The notes under the pieces: generated by a model | The model's database searches: none | What the model was told of the DNA's origin: nothing | Seen by the model: only the letters and a program-made list of their open reading frames with translations | Assembly (NCBI GenBank): GCA_022008415.1 | Contig: JAIRBC010000013.1 | Coordinates: 62,001 to 126,000 of the forward strand | DNA from: Cerina litoralis | GTDB lineage: Bacteria > Bacteroidota > Bacteroidia > Flavobacteriales > Flavobacteriaceae | Direction of reading: 5' to 3' | DNA: 64,000 nt | Shown here: positions 1 through 8,313 of the stretch, in pieces | Layout of the letters: every line of letters starts with the position of its first letter | Numbering within the stretch: position 1 is the first letter of the stretch | Position numbers and translations under genes: made by a program

Positions 1-941
1 CCAAACAAATGAGCTTGGACGTAGGCCTAAATCTGGAATGGGCCACGGGTTCCGTGGCGTCTCAGTTGGAGTATGAAAGTTCCAATACCAAACGGGTGGC
101 CATGATGGTCTATAAGCAGGTTTTTTATACCGTGACCATGGATACCCCCAAAACTCCATCCAGTGTTTTCGGACCGGATGTTACAACAACCAAGATCGAG
201 TCTGTCATAGGTTCGGATGCCCCACCGGCCTATATCAATTCCGTTTCCTATGGGCGTATCATCATGGTGCGAATGGAAACAAGCGATATCAGGACTTCGG
301 TGGATCTGGATGCGGTATTGGAATACGCGGGTGGCGTGAGCGGTACGGGTACTGTGAATAGCACCTATGACGAAGTATTGAAGAAATCCAGTATCACAGT
401 GGTGACCATTGGAGGCAATGCGGAAGTGGCCTCGGAAGCCGTCAATGCCGCGGACATCAAAGCCGGACCCGGTGCGCTAAATTATATTATAACCGGTAAA
501 AATGCGGTCTATAGCAGGGACAATCCCGGAGTGCCCATTGCCTACACGATCCGTTATCTAAAGGATAACACTTTTGCCAAAATGGGCTATTCCACGGACT
601 ATACCGTTATGAAGTGCGGCAGCGCTGCCTACCAGCACAAAAATGCCTATGTAAAAAAGACCATAAGTCAAAAGGTAAGGTTCCGTTTTTCCTATAAACA
701 ACAGGGTACTCAGAACTTTAAGACTACGAAGTGGACGGAGGTTACCAAAAAGAATGTAAAAGTTGGGGGTAAACCGCCCTCCGGTGCTCATGGGGTAAGG
801 ATCCAGTTCGAGTTTTTGGACGTGTTCGTTTGGACCTCTTTGGGAGAATCTAATTTGGACTATATAGGTAGTGAACGGTGTTATGAGGCCTATTACCCCA
901 GTTTTTTGAAGGTAGCCGTTAAAAAGATAAATTGCAAATAA
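1..941 (+). CDS. Cholesterol-dependent-cytolysin-family pore-forming protein (5' end missing)
   Basis: The frame is open to the left edge, so the gene starts upstream; the Met codon at position 9 is internal. The visible 312 or so residues follow the thiol-activated cytolysin family: the core strand signature QVFYTVTMDTPKTPSSVF, then PPAYINSVSYGRIIMVRMET, which matches the family's PP-xx-xx-V-YGR signature, and a block ending in IAYTIRYLKDN before the C-terminal beta-sandwich. Known members are secreted monomers that oligomerise on membranes into large pores. The tail is divergent: where cytolysins carry the Trp-rich undecapeptide (ECTGLAWEWWR) this protein reads FEFLDVFVWTSLGE, and no Thr-Leu cholesterol-recognition pair is evident. 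It therefore probably belongs to the CDC-like branch reported in Bacteroidota, with a different membrane target. The family call is firm; the target and the prey are inference. Confidence 0.85.
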   Translation, partial: KQMSLDVGLNLEWATGSVASQLEYESSNTKRVAMMVYKQVFYTVTMDTPKTPSSVFGPDVTTTKIESVIGSDAPPAYINSVSYGRIIMVRMETSDIRTSVDLDAVLEYAGGVSGTGTVNSTYDEVLKKSSITVVTIGGNAEVASEAVNAADIKAGPGALNYIITGKNAVYSRDNPGVPIAYTIRYLKDNTFAKMGYSTDYTVMKCGSAAYQHKNAYVKKTISQKVRFRFSYKQQGTQNFKTTKWTEVTKKNVKVGGKPPSGAHGVRIQFEFLDVFVWTSLGESNLDYIGSERCYEAYYPSFLKVAVKKINCK

Positions 942-962
942 GACGTTATATGGTTTTTTGAG

Positions 963-1007
963 CAGCCGGTATCTTAAGTTGTAAGTTCAACAACTTGATG
1001 CCGGCTG
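963..1007 (+). terminator. Hairpin terminator of the cytolysin-family gene
   Basis: A long stem begins 21 bases after the stop codon. CAGCCGG at 963-969 pairs with CCGGCTG at 1001-1007, and the stem continues through 970-973/997-1000 and AAGTTG/CAACTT with a two-base bulge. A short T-rich stretch follows. It is probably an intrinsic terminator. Confidence 0.7.
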
Positions 1008-1063
1008 TTATTTGTTCCTGCGAAGGCGGGAATCTTTCTATTGTTCCCCGATTCATTTTTTTT

Positions 1064-1145
1064 CCTCCCCTTCACGTGGGGAGGACTATTGCCGGTGCAT
1101 TTGAGATGTTTGTCGCTGGAAGTCCCCTCCTTTGACAAGGAGGGG
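1064..1145. repeat. Pair of C/G-rich palindromic intergenic elements
   Basis: Two hairpins sit close together: CCTCCCC at 1064-1070 with GGGGAGG at 1078-1084, and CCCCTCCTT at 1124-1132 with AAGGAGGGG at 1137-1145. The second is followed by GTACCGAAGGCGGGGTAG. A related C/G-rich element occurs at 6366-6394. They look like REP-like dispersed repeats of flavobacterial intergenic regions. Their location between two convergent genes fits such elements. Confidence 0.5.
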
Positions 1146-1175
1146 TACCGAAGGCGGGGTAGTAATCTAAGATTA

Positions 1176-3350
1176 TTATTTTCTTTTGGCCTCCACTAAT
1201 TCCAATTGTTCCACGCTTACACGGGTCGTAAACACGCCATAATTTACAACGGCCTTGTTTTTTTCGAGCTTATCGATACTACCTACGGCCTTGCCATCCG
1301 TTAACCTTACACGATCCCCTACTTTAAATACGGGTCTGGGTTTATTTTTTTCTTGGTGAACGGCCTTTCTCTTTTCCTTTTTTTTCTTTTTCCGGATCAC
1401 CTCAACTTCTTTTTGAACCTCTTGTTCCACAATGGCCTTGACTTTATTTTCGGCCTTTACCTGCTGGACCGGCTTTTTCTTCCGCTTGCTGTTCTCGGTT
1501 TCTACGATCCTAATGAGCTCCGACACGAGGTTTCTTTTCTTTTTGTCCTGAAAATACGTCTCCGCAGCTGTATTCACCTTGTTTCCCAAGTAGATCATCC
1601 GTTGGTTGTGGTCGTACAGCTCCTGGTAGTTCTCCAATTTGGATTTTATTTTGGAATTGAGTTCTTCTAATCGCTTGGCCTCATCCCTTGCCTTGGATTC
1701 CTCTTCCTTGAGCATGCTGCCGGTATGCTCCATACGGCTGCGTTCCTTTTGCAGCTTGGCTATGGTGGCATCAAAACGGACCTTGCCACCTTCTATCTTT
1801 TTCTTGGCCTTGTTGATCAAGCTATAGGGAATGCCGTTTTTCTGCGCTACCTCGAAGGTAAAGGAACTACCGGCCTGGCCCAGCACTAATTGGTAGGTGG
1901 GTTCCAATGTTTTGGAATTGAACATCATATTGGCATTACTGATGTGGGGGAGTTCGTTGGCCAACAATTTTAAGTTAGAGTAGTGGGTGGTGATCACTCC
2001 ATAGGCTCCGCGCTCATAAAAAACCTCCAGGAAGGTTTCTGCCAAGGCACCCCCTAGCTCGGGATCGCTACCGGTACCGAACTCATCGATCAAAAACAAG
2101 GTATTTTCATTGCACTTGCGCAGAAAATAATTCATGTTTTTTAACCGATAGCTGTAAGTGCTCAAATGGTTTTCGATGGATTGGTTGTCCCCAATATCAG
2201 TTAAAACCGTGTCGAACAGACAAACGGAACTCCTTTCGTGTACGGGGATTAGAAATCCTGATTGAAGCATTACTTGCAGTAGTCCGATTGTTTTAAGGGT
2301 GATACTCTTACCTCCGGCGTTGGGCCCTGAGATCACGATAATCCGGTTCTCTAGATCGAGTTCTATGGTCTGGGGATAGGTTTTTTCTTGCTGCCTTTTG
2401 TTGGAGAGATACAATAAAGGGTGGTAAGCATCCCTCAAGAACAGTTTTCTTTCGTTGTTTATTTCGGGTAGTACGGCATTCATGTCCAAAGCGTACTTGG
2501 CCTTGGCAGCAGTGATGTCCAATCGGATCAAAAACTCTTGATAATCCGTTAGCAGATAACCATAGGGCCTTACTGCATCGGTAAGGCTTTTTAGGATGCG
2601 CTGCATTTCCTCCTTTTCTTCAAATTCCAGATTGTTGAGTTCCCGGCTGTACCGCAGGGTGGCCTCCGGCTCTATATAAACGATGCTCCCGGTCTTGGAG
2701 CTGCCCATGACCGCCCCTTTCACCTTTTTGCGGTACATGGCCCTTACCGCCAACACCCTGCGGTTCTCCACGACAGATTCCCGAATGTCATCCAAGTAGT
2801 CGGAAGTTTGATAGGTTCCCAAAGCTTGGGCAAAGCTTTGATTGATCTTCCCCTTGACCGACCCCATGGTTTGACGGATGGAATGTAATGCCGGGGAGGC
2901 ATTGTCCCTGATTTCCCCGAACTTATCGATTACCGCATTTATTTGGGACGGAATTTCATTGTTGGGCTCTATAGCCTCGGTAGATTGAAACAGCAGGGGA
3001 TAGTATTCCTCGAATTTCTTCAAGAATTTTAATTGGGTGGAAACAGTAGTGCACAGTTGCCCTATTTTTCTAAACCCTCCCACTTCTATAGATGCATTTT
3101 CTATTTTAAGCAGTTTCAGTTCAGCATTTATGCTATCGAATCCGTGGTTGGGCAGATGGTTGTCATTGGAGAAGGAAGAGAGATACTCCGAGGTCTTTCC
3201 CAGGGCATCCAATATTTCGTGCTTACTTTTTAGGGGCTGGACAGACATGGCGCGTTCCTTGCCCAATTCCGTATGGCAACGAAGGACCAAATGGTCCAGA
3301 ACCGTAGGGAATTCCAAATCCTGAAGCGTTTTTTTGTGTATTTTTTGCAT
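1176..3350 (-). CDS. mutS2: MutS2-type DNA mismatch/recombination ATPase lacking the Smr domain
   Basis: The product has 724 residues with the start at MQKIHKKTLQDLEF; an earlier in-frame Met exists at 3476 but the family begins here. The N-terminal clamp and lever region is followed by the MutS ATPase: Walker A GPNAGGKS near residue 340, then Walker B with the signature LFLIDEFGTGSDPELGGALA. A charged coiled-coil region follows the ATPase. MutS2 proteins bind branched DNA or stalled ribosomes and usually end in an Smr nuclease domain. Here the protein ends in a KOW-like segment (VFKVGDRVRLTDGKAVGSI) with no Smr LDxxG signature. The missing Smr domain seems common in Flavobacteria, so this need not be a truncation. 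The -7 motif at 3370-3377 is 20 bases upstream. Confidence 0.93.
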   Translation of the reverse strand: MQKIHKKTLQDLEFPTVLDHLVLRCHTELGKERAMSVQPLKSKHEILDALGKTSEYLSSFSNDNHLPNHGFDSINAELKLLKIENASIEVGGFRKIGQLCTTVSTQLKFLKKFEEYYPLLFQSTEAIEPNNEIPSQINAVIDKFGEIRDNASPALHSIRQTMGSVKGKINQSFAQALGTYQTSDYLDDIRESVVENRRVLAVRAMYRKKVKGAVMGSSKTGSIVYIEPEATLRYSRELNNLEFEEKEEMQRILKSLTDAVRPYGYLLTDYQEFLIRLDITAAKAKYALDMNAVLPEINNERKLFLRDAYHPLLYLSNKRQQEKTYPQTIELDLENRIIVISGPNAGGKSITLKTIGLLQVMLQSGFLIPVHERSSVCLFDTVLTDIGDNQSIENHLSTYSYRLKNMNYFLRKCNENTLFLIDEFGTGSDPELGGALAETFLEVFYERGAYGVITTHYSNLKLLANELPHISNANMMFNSKTLEPTYQLVLGQAGSSFTFEVAQKNGIPYSLINKAKKKIEGGKVRFDATIAKLQKERSRMEHTGSMLKEEESKARDEAKRLEELNSKIKSKLENYQELYDHNQRMIYLGNKVNTAAETYFQDKKKRNLVSELIRIVETENSKRKKKPVQQVKAENKVKAIVEQEVQKEVEVIRKKKKKEKRKAVHQEKNKPRPVFKVGDRVRLTDGKAVGSIDKLEKNKAVVNYGVFTTRVSVEQLELVEAKRK

Positions 3351-3369
3351 TTTAAATTTTTGCCGGTGA

Positions 3370-3377
3370 CAAAGGTA
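3370..3377 (-). promoter_or_regulatory. -7 promoter element for mutS2
   Basis: TACCTTTG on the minus strand matches the Bacteroidota consensus TAnnTTTG exactly. It ends 20 bases upstream of the chosen mutS2 start, which argues against the longer start at 3476. No clear -33 TTG was found at the ideal spacing. Confidence 0.5.
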
Positions 3378-3584
3378 GGGATTAGGGCTGGGATGGGAAA
3401 CCAATTGAAACAATTGAAAAATCAACTCGCTCGATAAACACTCGTTAAGAGGAGAAGCGAGGTGTTGAATGTTCATTTAAAATAAGTTCGATCAATGGGA
3501 ATTTTTGCTTTTGGCACAATATTTGGCTGTAAACGTTGTTATAAATCAGACCTAGATACCCATTTTCAACTAAATAAAGTCCCA

Positions 3585-4625
3585 ATGCAAAAAATCAACC
3601 TACTTTATATTGGCATAGTTTCGCTTCTAATTTCATGCAGTGCAACCAATCGATTGACCATGGGGGCCGTAGAGCCCGCTGCAGTATTCATACCTAGCGA
3701 CGTAAAAAACGTTGCGATTATCAACAGAAGCCTACCTTCAAAAGGGAACAACCCTATCGATCAAATTGATAAGATTTTGTCTGCAGAAGGGCTGCAGCTC
3801 GATAAAAAAGGGGCGGAAGCAGAGATTTCCGCACTCTCCGACGCTCTTGCACGGAGTGGTAAATTTAATGAAATTAAGATTATAGATACCCCTAAAGAGG
3901 TTCTAAAAGGACTCGGAGTCTTGCCGGCGACCCTTTCTTGGGATGTTGTGGAATCTATATGTGAAGCTAATGGCGTTGAGGTGCTATTTTCTTTGGCTTT
4001 TTATGATACCGACACCCAAGTTTCTTATAATATGACTACGATGGAGGTTCCGAATCCCTTTGGGGTAAAGGTGGCCGTTCCCGCCCATGAAGTTACGCTC
4101 AATACCGCAATTAATAATGGATGGCGAATCTATGATGTAAGATCAAAAACTATTCTTGACGAATATGTATTCAATAGGGGTGTTGTGTCGCAAGGAAAGG
4201 GAATCAACCCAGTAAAAGCTGTAGAGGCTATTAAGAACAGGGATGAAACGGTTGTTCAGAGCAGCAAGAATATGGGGTCTAGCTATAGTCAAAGATTGTT
4301 TCCGTATAGCACACGGATAGCCAGGGATTATTTTGTAAGGGGTACCGATAATTTTAAAATAGGCAAGCGCAGGGCCCAGACCGGGGATTGGGACGGGGCC
4401 GCACAACTTTGGGAAAAGGAACTGAACAATACCAGTCCCAAGATAGCCGGCAGGGCGTGTTACAATATGGCCATAATCAACGAAATAAACGGGGATTTGC
4501 CCACTGCGTTGGACTGGGCTTCCAAGTCCTACGCCGATTACAAGAACAAAGATGCCCTACGTTATCTGAACTTGCTGAAAAACAGGCTTTCGCGCAACGA
4601 AATCCTGGAACAGCAATCACGTTAA
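3585..4625 (+). CDS. DUF6340-like lipoprotein with TPR-like C-terminus
   Basis: The 346-residue product begins MQKINLLYIGIVSLLISC, a lipoprotein signal peptide with the lipid Cys at residue 18. A longer reading from 3495 would place the signal peptide internally and is rejected. The body (residues about 35-270) resembles the DUF6340 family of Bacteroidota lipoproteins of unknown role. The last 70 residues (DWDGAAQLWEKELNN, AGRACYNMAIINEINGDLPT) read like tetratricopeptide helices. It is a single-gene unit between the minus-strand mutS2 and sodC genes. Cell-envelope location is secure from the lipobox; function is unknown. Confidence 0.75.
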   Translation: MQKINLLYIGIVSLLISCSATNRLTMGAVEPAAVFIPSDVKNVAIINRSLPSKGNNPIDQIDKILSAEGLQLDKKGAEAEISALSDALARSGKFNEIKIIDTPKEVLKGLGVLPATLSWDVVESICEANGVEVLFSLAFYDTDTQVSYNMTTMEVPNPFGVKVAVPAHEVTLNTAINNGWRIYDVRSKTILDEYVFNRGVVSQGKGINPVKAVEAIKNRDETVVQSSKNMGSSYSQRLFPYSTRIARDYFVRGTDNFKIGKRRAQTGDWDGAAQLWEKELNNTSPKIAGRACYNMAIINEINGDLPTALDWASKSYADYKNKDALRYLNLLKNRLSRNEILEQQSR

Positions 4626-4693
4626 AAAATGTCCAAAAAGCCAAGCGTATTATTGCGTAGTATTGTTTTGCGCGTGCAACACTAATCGGGTGG

Positions 4694-5281
4694 CTACTCC
4701 ATTATAGCTCCGCAACTAACCCGTGCCCCCGCAGCCCCACTGGGCTGGGAGGTAAAATCGTCCGGTCCTTGATGGACGATAACTCCTTTGCCGATAATGT
4801 TTTTTGTTGCGTCATCGCATCCAACGCACCATTCGTCCGTTTCGAAGGTCATGGTTGCATTGCCCTCGGCATCTGCGGTGAGGTTTCCTATGTCTCCCCT
4901 GTGGTACCCGTTGGGAGACCCCCATTTACCGTGTTTTTGATCCGTGGGGTTCCAGTGGCCACCTGCCGATTTACCGTCTGGAGCGGAGCAATCGCCTTTT
5001 TCGTGTAAATGTATCGCATGCTCCCCGGGAGTGAGTCCCGATAAATGGGTTACCATAATAACCTTATTCCCTTTCTCGGTAAAGGTGATATCCCCTTTTA
5101 CATCGCTATCGCTCTTCGGCTCCATGGTAATCGTCATCGTTCTTTCCTCCATCTCTTCGTTCATGTTATGGACGGCCGTCTCTACTTCTTCCGATGCTTC
5201 TTTGGCATCCTTTTTTACTTGTTTGCAGCTATAGGAAGTTATCAATAACATCCCTAAGGCCAATATTCCTATTTTTTTCAT
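4694..5281 (-). CDS. sodC: Superoxide dismutase [Cu-Zn], lipoprotein
   Basis: This 195-residue enzyme converts superoxide to peroxide and oxygen in the periplasm or on the cell surface. It starts at MKKIGILALGMLLITSYSC, a lipobox signal; 18 extra codons upstream are excluded. All metal ligands are visible in order: HLH of HAIHLHEKGD, the bridging His of GGHWNP, His of KHGKW, His and Asp of GYHRGD, and His of VIVHQGPDD. The disulfide cysteines are in GDCSAP and ARVSCGAI. An additional CVGC pair sits in a loop at DEWCVGCDD, absent from classical enzymes. A glutamate-rich spacer follows the lipid anchor. Confidence 0.95.
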   Translation of the reverse strand: MKKIGILALGMLLITSYSCKQVKKDAKEASEEVETAVHNMNEEMEERTMTITMEPKSDSDVKGDITFTEKGNKVIMVTHLSGLTPGEHAIHLHEKGDCSAPDGKSAGGHWNPTDQKHGKWGSPNGYHRGDIGNLTADAEGNATMTFETDEWCVGCDDATKNIIGKGVIVHQGPDDFTSQPSGAAGARVSCGAIME

Positions 5282-5442
5282 GATACTTTTTTTTCTAACA
5301 GGATTCAAGGTACTCAATTTGTTAATTTTATTCAAGTGGTCTAATGGTTAGCGTTATTATTCTTATCATTTGGGCTAAAAATTATCGCAGTACTTTTAAG
5401 GAATAGCTTGTTTTGGGACAGAATTAAGTAAAAGGGGAATAT

Positions 5443-5468
5443 AAAAAAAGCCTTGACAAAGCAAGGCT
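5443..5468 (-). terminator. Intrinsic terminator of the YceI lipoprotein gene
   Basis: AGCCTTG at 5449-5455 pairs with CAAGGCT at 5462-5468, and on the minus strand the stem is followed by a run of seven T. It lies about 30 bases past the stop codon of the YceI gene at 5498. Confidence 0.85.
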
Positions 5469-5497
5469 AATGGATAATTATTTGGAGTAGGGGCTAT

Positions 5498-6142
5498 TTA
5501 GTTCTTTTCCAAAAGCACTTTGGCCCGTACAGCTACCTCGCTCCATGTTTTAGTCACCCCGTCAGGGCCGGTATGCAATACTTTACACGCTTTGTTCAAG
5601 GCGGCAACCGCGGCCATGGCATTCCAGTTTTCCAAATCCATATCCCCCTTAAAAATGTACTCGGTTTCGGAAACTTTTTCGTAATCCAATGGGATCGAAG
5701 CTGTTTCCCCGTTCAAGGTAACAGCTATTGAACATTTGTCATTACCGGTTACATGGAATACACCGGTAATAAATTCGGTGTTGGTCATTACCCCAAAAAA
5801 GAATTCCAAGATCTTAGGGTCTCTTGTTCCAGTAGCGTCATTGGTAAACAAACTGCTTACCGGGATACTGAATTCGGTGCCGTTCAGTGCTTCCAAAGCG
5901 GTGTCTCCAGAATTGGAGTTGGCGATGTCTATTTTAGTGAACTTACCGCCTACGGGTAATTTTTCGGTGGTTTTGTAAGCCGTAAAACTAACTTGGGTGG
6001 AATCTGCCACCAAACTGAATTGACTCGCAGTAACTGCTTTAACCTCCTCTTGTTGTACATCTTTTTCCTTTTTTGCGTCTTTACAGCTTGTGTAAGAGGC
6101 AATAAACAATAGTCCAAGGACTAGTAATTTTATTTGTTTCAT
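5498..6142 (-). CDS. YceI family lipoprotein
   Basis: The 214-residue product starts MKQIKLLVLGLLFIASYTSCKD, a lipoprotein signal with Cys20. The mature part has the YceI beta-barrel-like pattern: SQFSLVADSTQVSFTAYKT near residue 45, followed by alternating beta segments (TNTEFITGVFHVTG, AVTLNGETASIPLDYEKV) and a C-terminal WSEVAVRAKVLLEK. YceI proteins bind long isoprenoid or lipid ligands in the periplasm. The AALNKACKVLHTGPDGVTKTW segment near the end is an addition relative to the typical domain. It is a monocistronic unit with its own terminator. A second, non-lipoprotein YceI protein is at 58388. Confidence 0.85.
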   Translation of the reverse strand: MKQIKLLVLGLLFIASYTSCKDAKKEKDVQQEEVKAVTASQFSLVADSTQVSFTAYKTTEKLPVGGKFTKIDIANSNSGDTALEALNGTEFSIPVSSLFTNDATGTRDPKILEFFFGVMTNTEFITGVFHVTGNDKCSIAVTLNGETASIPLDYEKVSETEYIFKGDMDLENWNAMAAVAALNKACKVLHTGPDGVTKTWSEVAVRAKVLLEKN

Positions 6143-6269
6143 GGTATGAATTGATTTAAAGGTTAAAATTACGCAATATTTCAGCCCTATTCAATCAAAT
6201 GTTAAAATGTTTTCATTGGGAGAGGAAAGGGTTGCAAGATAAATTTCCGTTTATCCGATAAATCGGAAA

Positions 6270-6394
6270 GTCCCTACCCGAAATCATCCCCACCCTAGCC
6301 ATCCCGGAGGGAGGGAACCACTTTCGATATCGTAGGAATTATCGTGTTTAAATTCAATTTTGTCACCCCTCCCCTGGAGGAGGTTGGGGGGAGG
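6270..6394. repeat. Degenerate C/G-rich intergenic repeat
   Basis: The 338-base gap between the YceI and hydrolase-OsmC genes holds no gene. It contains CCCCTCCCCTGGAGGAGG at 6366-6383 followed by a G-run, and upstream CATCCCGGAGGGAGGG near 6300. The pattern matches the widespread CCTCC...GGAGG element of Flavobacteria and the elements at 1064-1145. Confidence 0.45.
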
Positions 6395-6480
6395 ACTGGA
6401 CAAGGCTTTAAATAACGGTTATTTGTTGTACATCAAGGGAAAAGTATCATTCTAAACTAATGAATTGTGGATCCGCCATC

Positions 6481-7695
6481 CTATTCGATCAACTTGGTAT
6501 TCACCCATACGGTGGCGTGAAGCGTTCTGTGAACCGGACATTTGTCGGCAATTTCCATAAGTCGTTTTTGTTGACTTTCGTCCAAATCGCCCGTAAGTTT
6601 CAGTTCTCTTTCAAAGGTATCCAGTTTGGCATTGGGGGATTCGCAATCCTCGCAGTCCTCGGAATGGATTTTAGAATGGGAGGTGTGTACCTCTACATTC
6701 TCCAGAGGCCATTTTTTGCGTTTGGCGTACATTTGAAGCGTCATTGCGGTACAGGCCGATAGTCCGGCCGAAACCAGTTCGTAAGGGGAAGGCCCAAAAT
6801 CGTTGCCCCCTACCTTTATCGGTTCGTCCGCTGTTTGATAGTGGTTTCCTACCTTCATTCGGGTTGTAAATCCGTCAGAAGCACCCAAACTGGCGACCAC
6901 TTGATGGGGAGTATCGGGCAATTTTTCGTTTTCAATGTCTAGATACCTGTTGGCCCATTGGGCAATGACCTGTCCTACATATCTGGAATCGTTCTGGTCG
7001 GTAAGCAAGTGGTCTGCTCCGTTTAGGGAGATAAAACTCTTTGGGTGCCGTCCCGCCTTATAGATTTCTTCCGCATTTTTAATTGCCACAAGGTTGTCCT
7101 GAGGCGAATGCATAATTAATATTGACTTATTCAGGGATTGCAACACCGCAGACAATGGTGTTTTGTCCAGATCATCCAAAAACTGCTTTTTAATGGTGAA
7201 TTCCCTATCCCCCAATTTTACGATCGCCGCTCCCCGTTGTTCAATGTCCTCTAAACTACCCTTTAACAAGCGTTTTACGTGTGATGGATTGGACGGGGCC
7301 GCAATTGTAGCCACGGCTTTTATCGAAGGAATGCTCGCAGCCGAATACAGGGCTGCTGTCCCGCCTAGGGAATGGCCTATTAGCAAGGTAGGGGATTGAT
7401 AGTGTTCCTTTAAGAATTCTGCAGCTACAACCAAATCTTTTATGTTGCCGGAGAAATTGGTTTCGGCAAATTCACCTTCGCTTTCTCCCAATCCGGTGAA
7501 ATCGAAACGCAGCACCCCAAATCCGTTCGCTGTCAATGCTCTCGAAATATGCTTTATGGCCGAAAGATTCTTGCCACAGGTAAAGCAGTGGGCAAATAGG
7601 GCAAAATTATGCGGATTTTGATCAGCGGGAAGTTCTAGTCTTCCTACCAAGGTGTCGCCGTCCTTGTTCTTAAATGTCAATTTTTGGAGATTCAT
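6481..7695 (-). CDS. Alpha/beta hydrolase fused to an OsmC-type peroxidase domain
   Basis: The product has 404 residues and two domains. Residues 1-245 or so form an alpha/beta hydrolase with the nucleophile elbow GHSLGG and a late His in NGADHLLT. Residues about 265-404 form an OsmC/Ohr domain with the reactive cysteines in GLSACTAMTLQMYAKRKKW and ADKCPVHRTL. OsmC proteins reduce organic hydroperoxides with the two cysteines. The two-domain architecture is known in Bacteroidota and Proteobacteria as a bifunctional hydrolase/OsmC protein. It is the last gene of a minus-strand run beginning with otsAB, 44 bases after the YdeI-like gene. The substrate is not predictable. Confidence 0.92.
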   Translation of the reverse strand: MNLQKLTFKNKDGDTLVGRLELPADQNPHNFALFAHCFTCGKNLSAIKHISRALTANGFGVLRFDFTGLGESEGEFAETNFSGNIKDLVVAAEFLKEHYQSPTLLIGHSLGGTAALYSAASIPSIKAVATIAAPSNPSHVKRLLKGSLEDIEQRGAAIVKLGDREFTIKKQFLDDLDKTPLSAVLQSLNKSILIMHSPQDNLVAIKNAEEIYKAGRHPKSFISLNGADHLLTDQNDSRYVGQVIAQWANRYLDIENEKLPDTPHQVVASLGASDGFTTRMKVGNHYQTADEPIKVGGNDFGPSPYELVSAGLSACTAMTLQMYAKRKKWPLENVEVHTSHSKIHSEDCEDCESPNAKLDTFERELKLTGDLDESQQKRLMEIADKCPVHRTLHATVWVNTKLIE

Positions 7696-7739
7696 GGTTT
7701 CCTAGTGTTTGTTCTGTTAGACGTAAGACCGAGAACTTC

Positions 7740-8312
7740 CTATCCTCTCGACTTTAAATTTGCCTCACAAAGCCTGATAATTTCCTGAATCCTTCTTTTT
7801 CGGGTTGCTTCCCGTTTGGCCTGGTTTAACCAATAGAGATAGCTTTTTTGATAGCCTTGGCTAAAATTCACGTAGTTTTGGTATGCAAAGGGGCGTGCCC
7901 CAAAAGCTTGCTTCAGGTCTTCTGGAATCTTGCCTTTCTCCACATCATCAAGTAGCGACCAGGATCCATTTTTTTTGGCTTGTTCAATTTTTTCAATGCC
8001 ACTTGCATGCAGGTGCCCCTTCTTGGAAAGTTCTTTTACATAATTTTTGTTGATCCTGCTCCACCCACTTTTCGGTTTTCTAGGACAAAAGTATTGTCTG
8101 CGCTTGCCGTTGCCAAGGCTCCATACCGTACTGTCTATCCAACCATAACAAATTGCTACTTGTACCGCTTCCTCCCAGCGCATGCTTTCCGCTTCATGTG
8201 CTACTGAATAGAAAATAAGATAAATCCCAGTAGACGTGTTATGATTCCCATGCAGCCAATTACGCCATTCTTTTTTGGATTTGAAGTAATGTTCGGGCAG
8301 TTTTAAAGCCAT
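7740..8312 (-). CDS. YdeI/OmpD-associated family protein
   Basis: The 190-residue protein carries the YdeI/OmdA pattern: N-terminal FKSKKEWRNWLHGNH, central MRWEEAVQVAICYGWIDSTV and RQYFCPRKPKSGWSRINKNYV, and a basic Trp/Tyr-rich C-terminal helix region (YLYWLNQAKREATRKRRIQEI). There is no signal peptide, so it is cytoplasmic. The family is linked to bacteriocin protection or stress in some bacteria but has no defined biochemistry. Its start lies one base after the stop codon of the M1 peptidase, so the two are almost certainly cotranscribed. Confidence 0.8.
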   Translation of the reverse strand: MALKLPEHYFKSKKEWRNWLHGNHNTSTGIYLIFYSVAHEAESMRWEEAVQVAICYGWIDSTVWSLGNGKRRQYFCPRKPKSGWSRINKNYVKELSKKGHLHASGIEKIEQAKKNGSWSLLDDVEKGKIPEDLKQAFGARPFAYQNYVNFSQGYQKSYLYWLNQAKREATRKRRIQEIIRLCEANLKSRG

Positions 8313-8313
8313 T

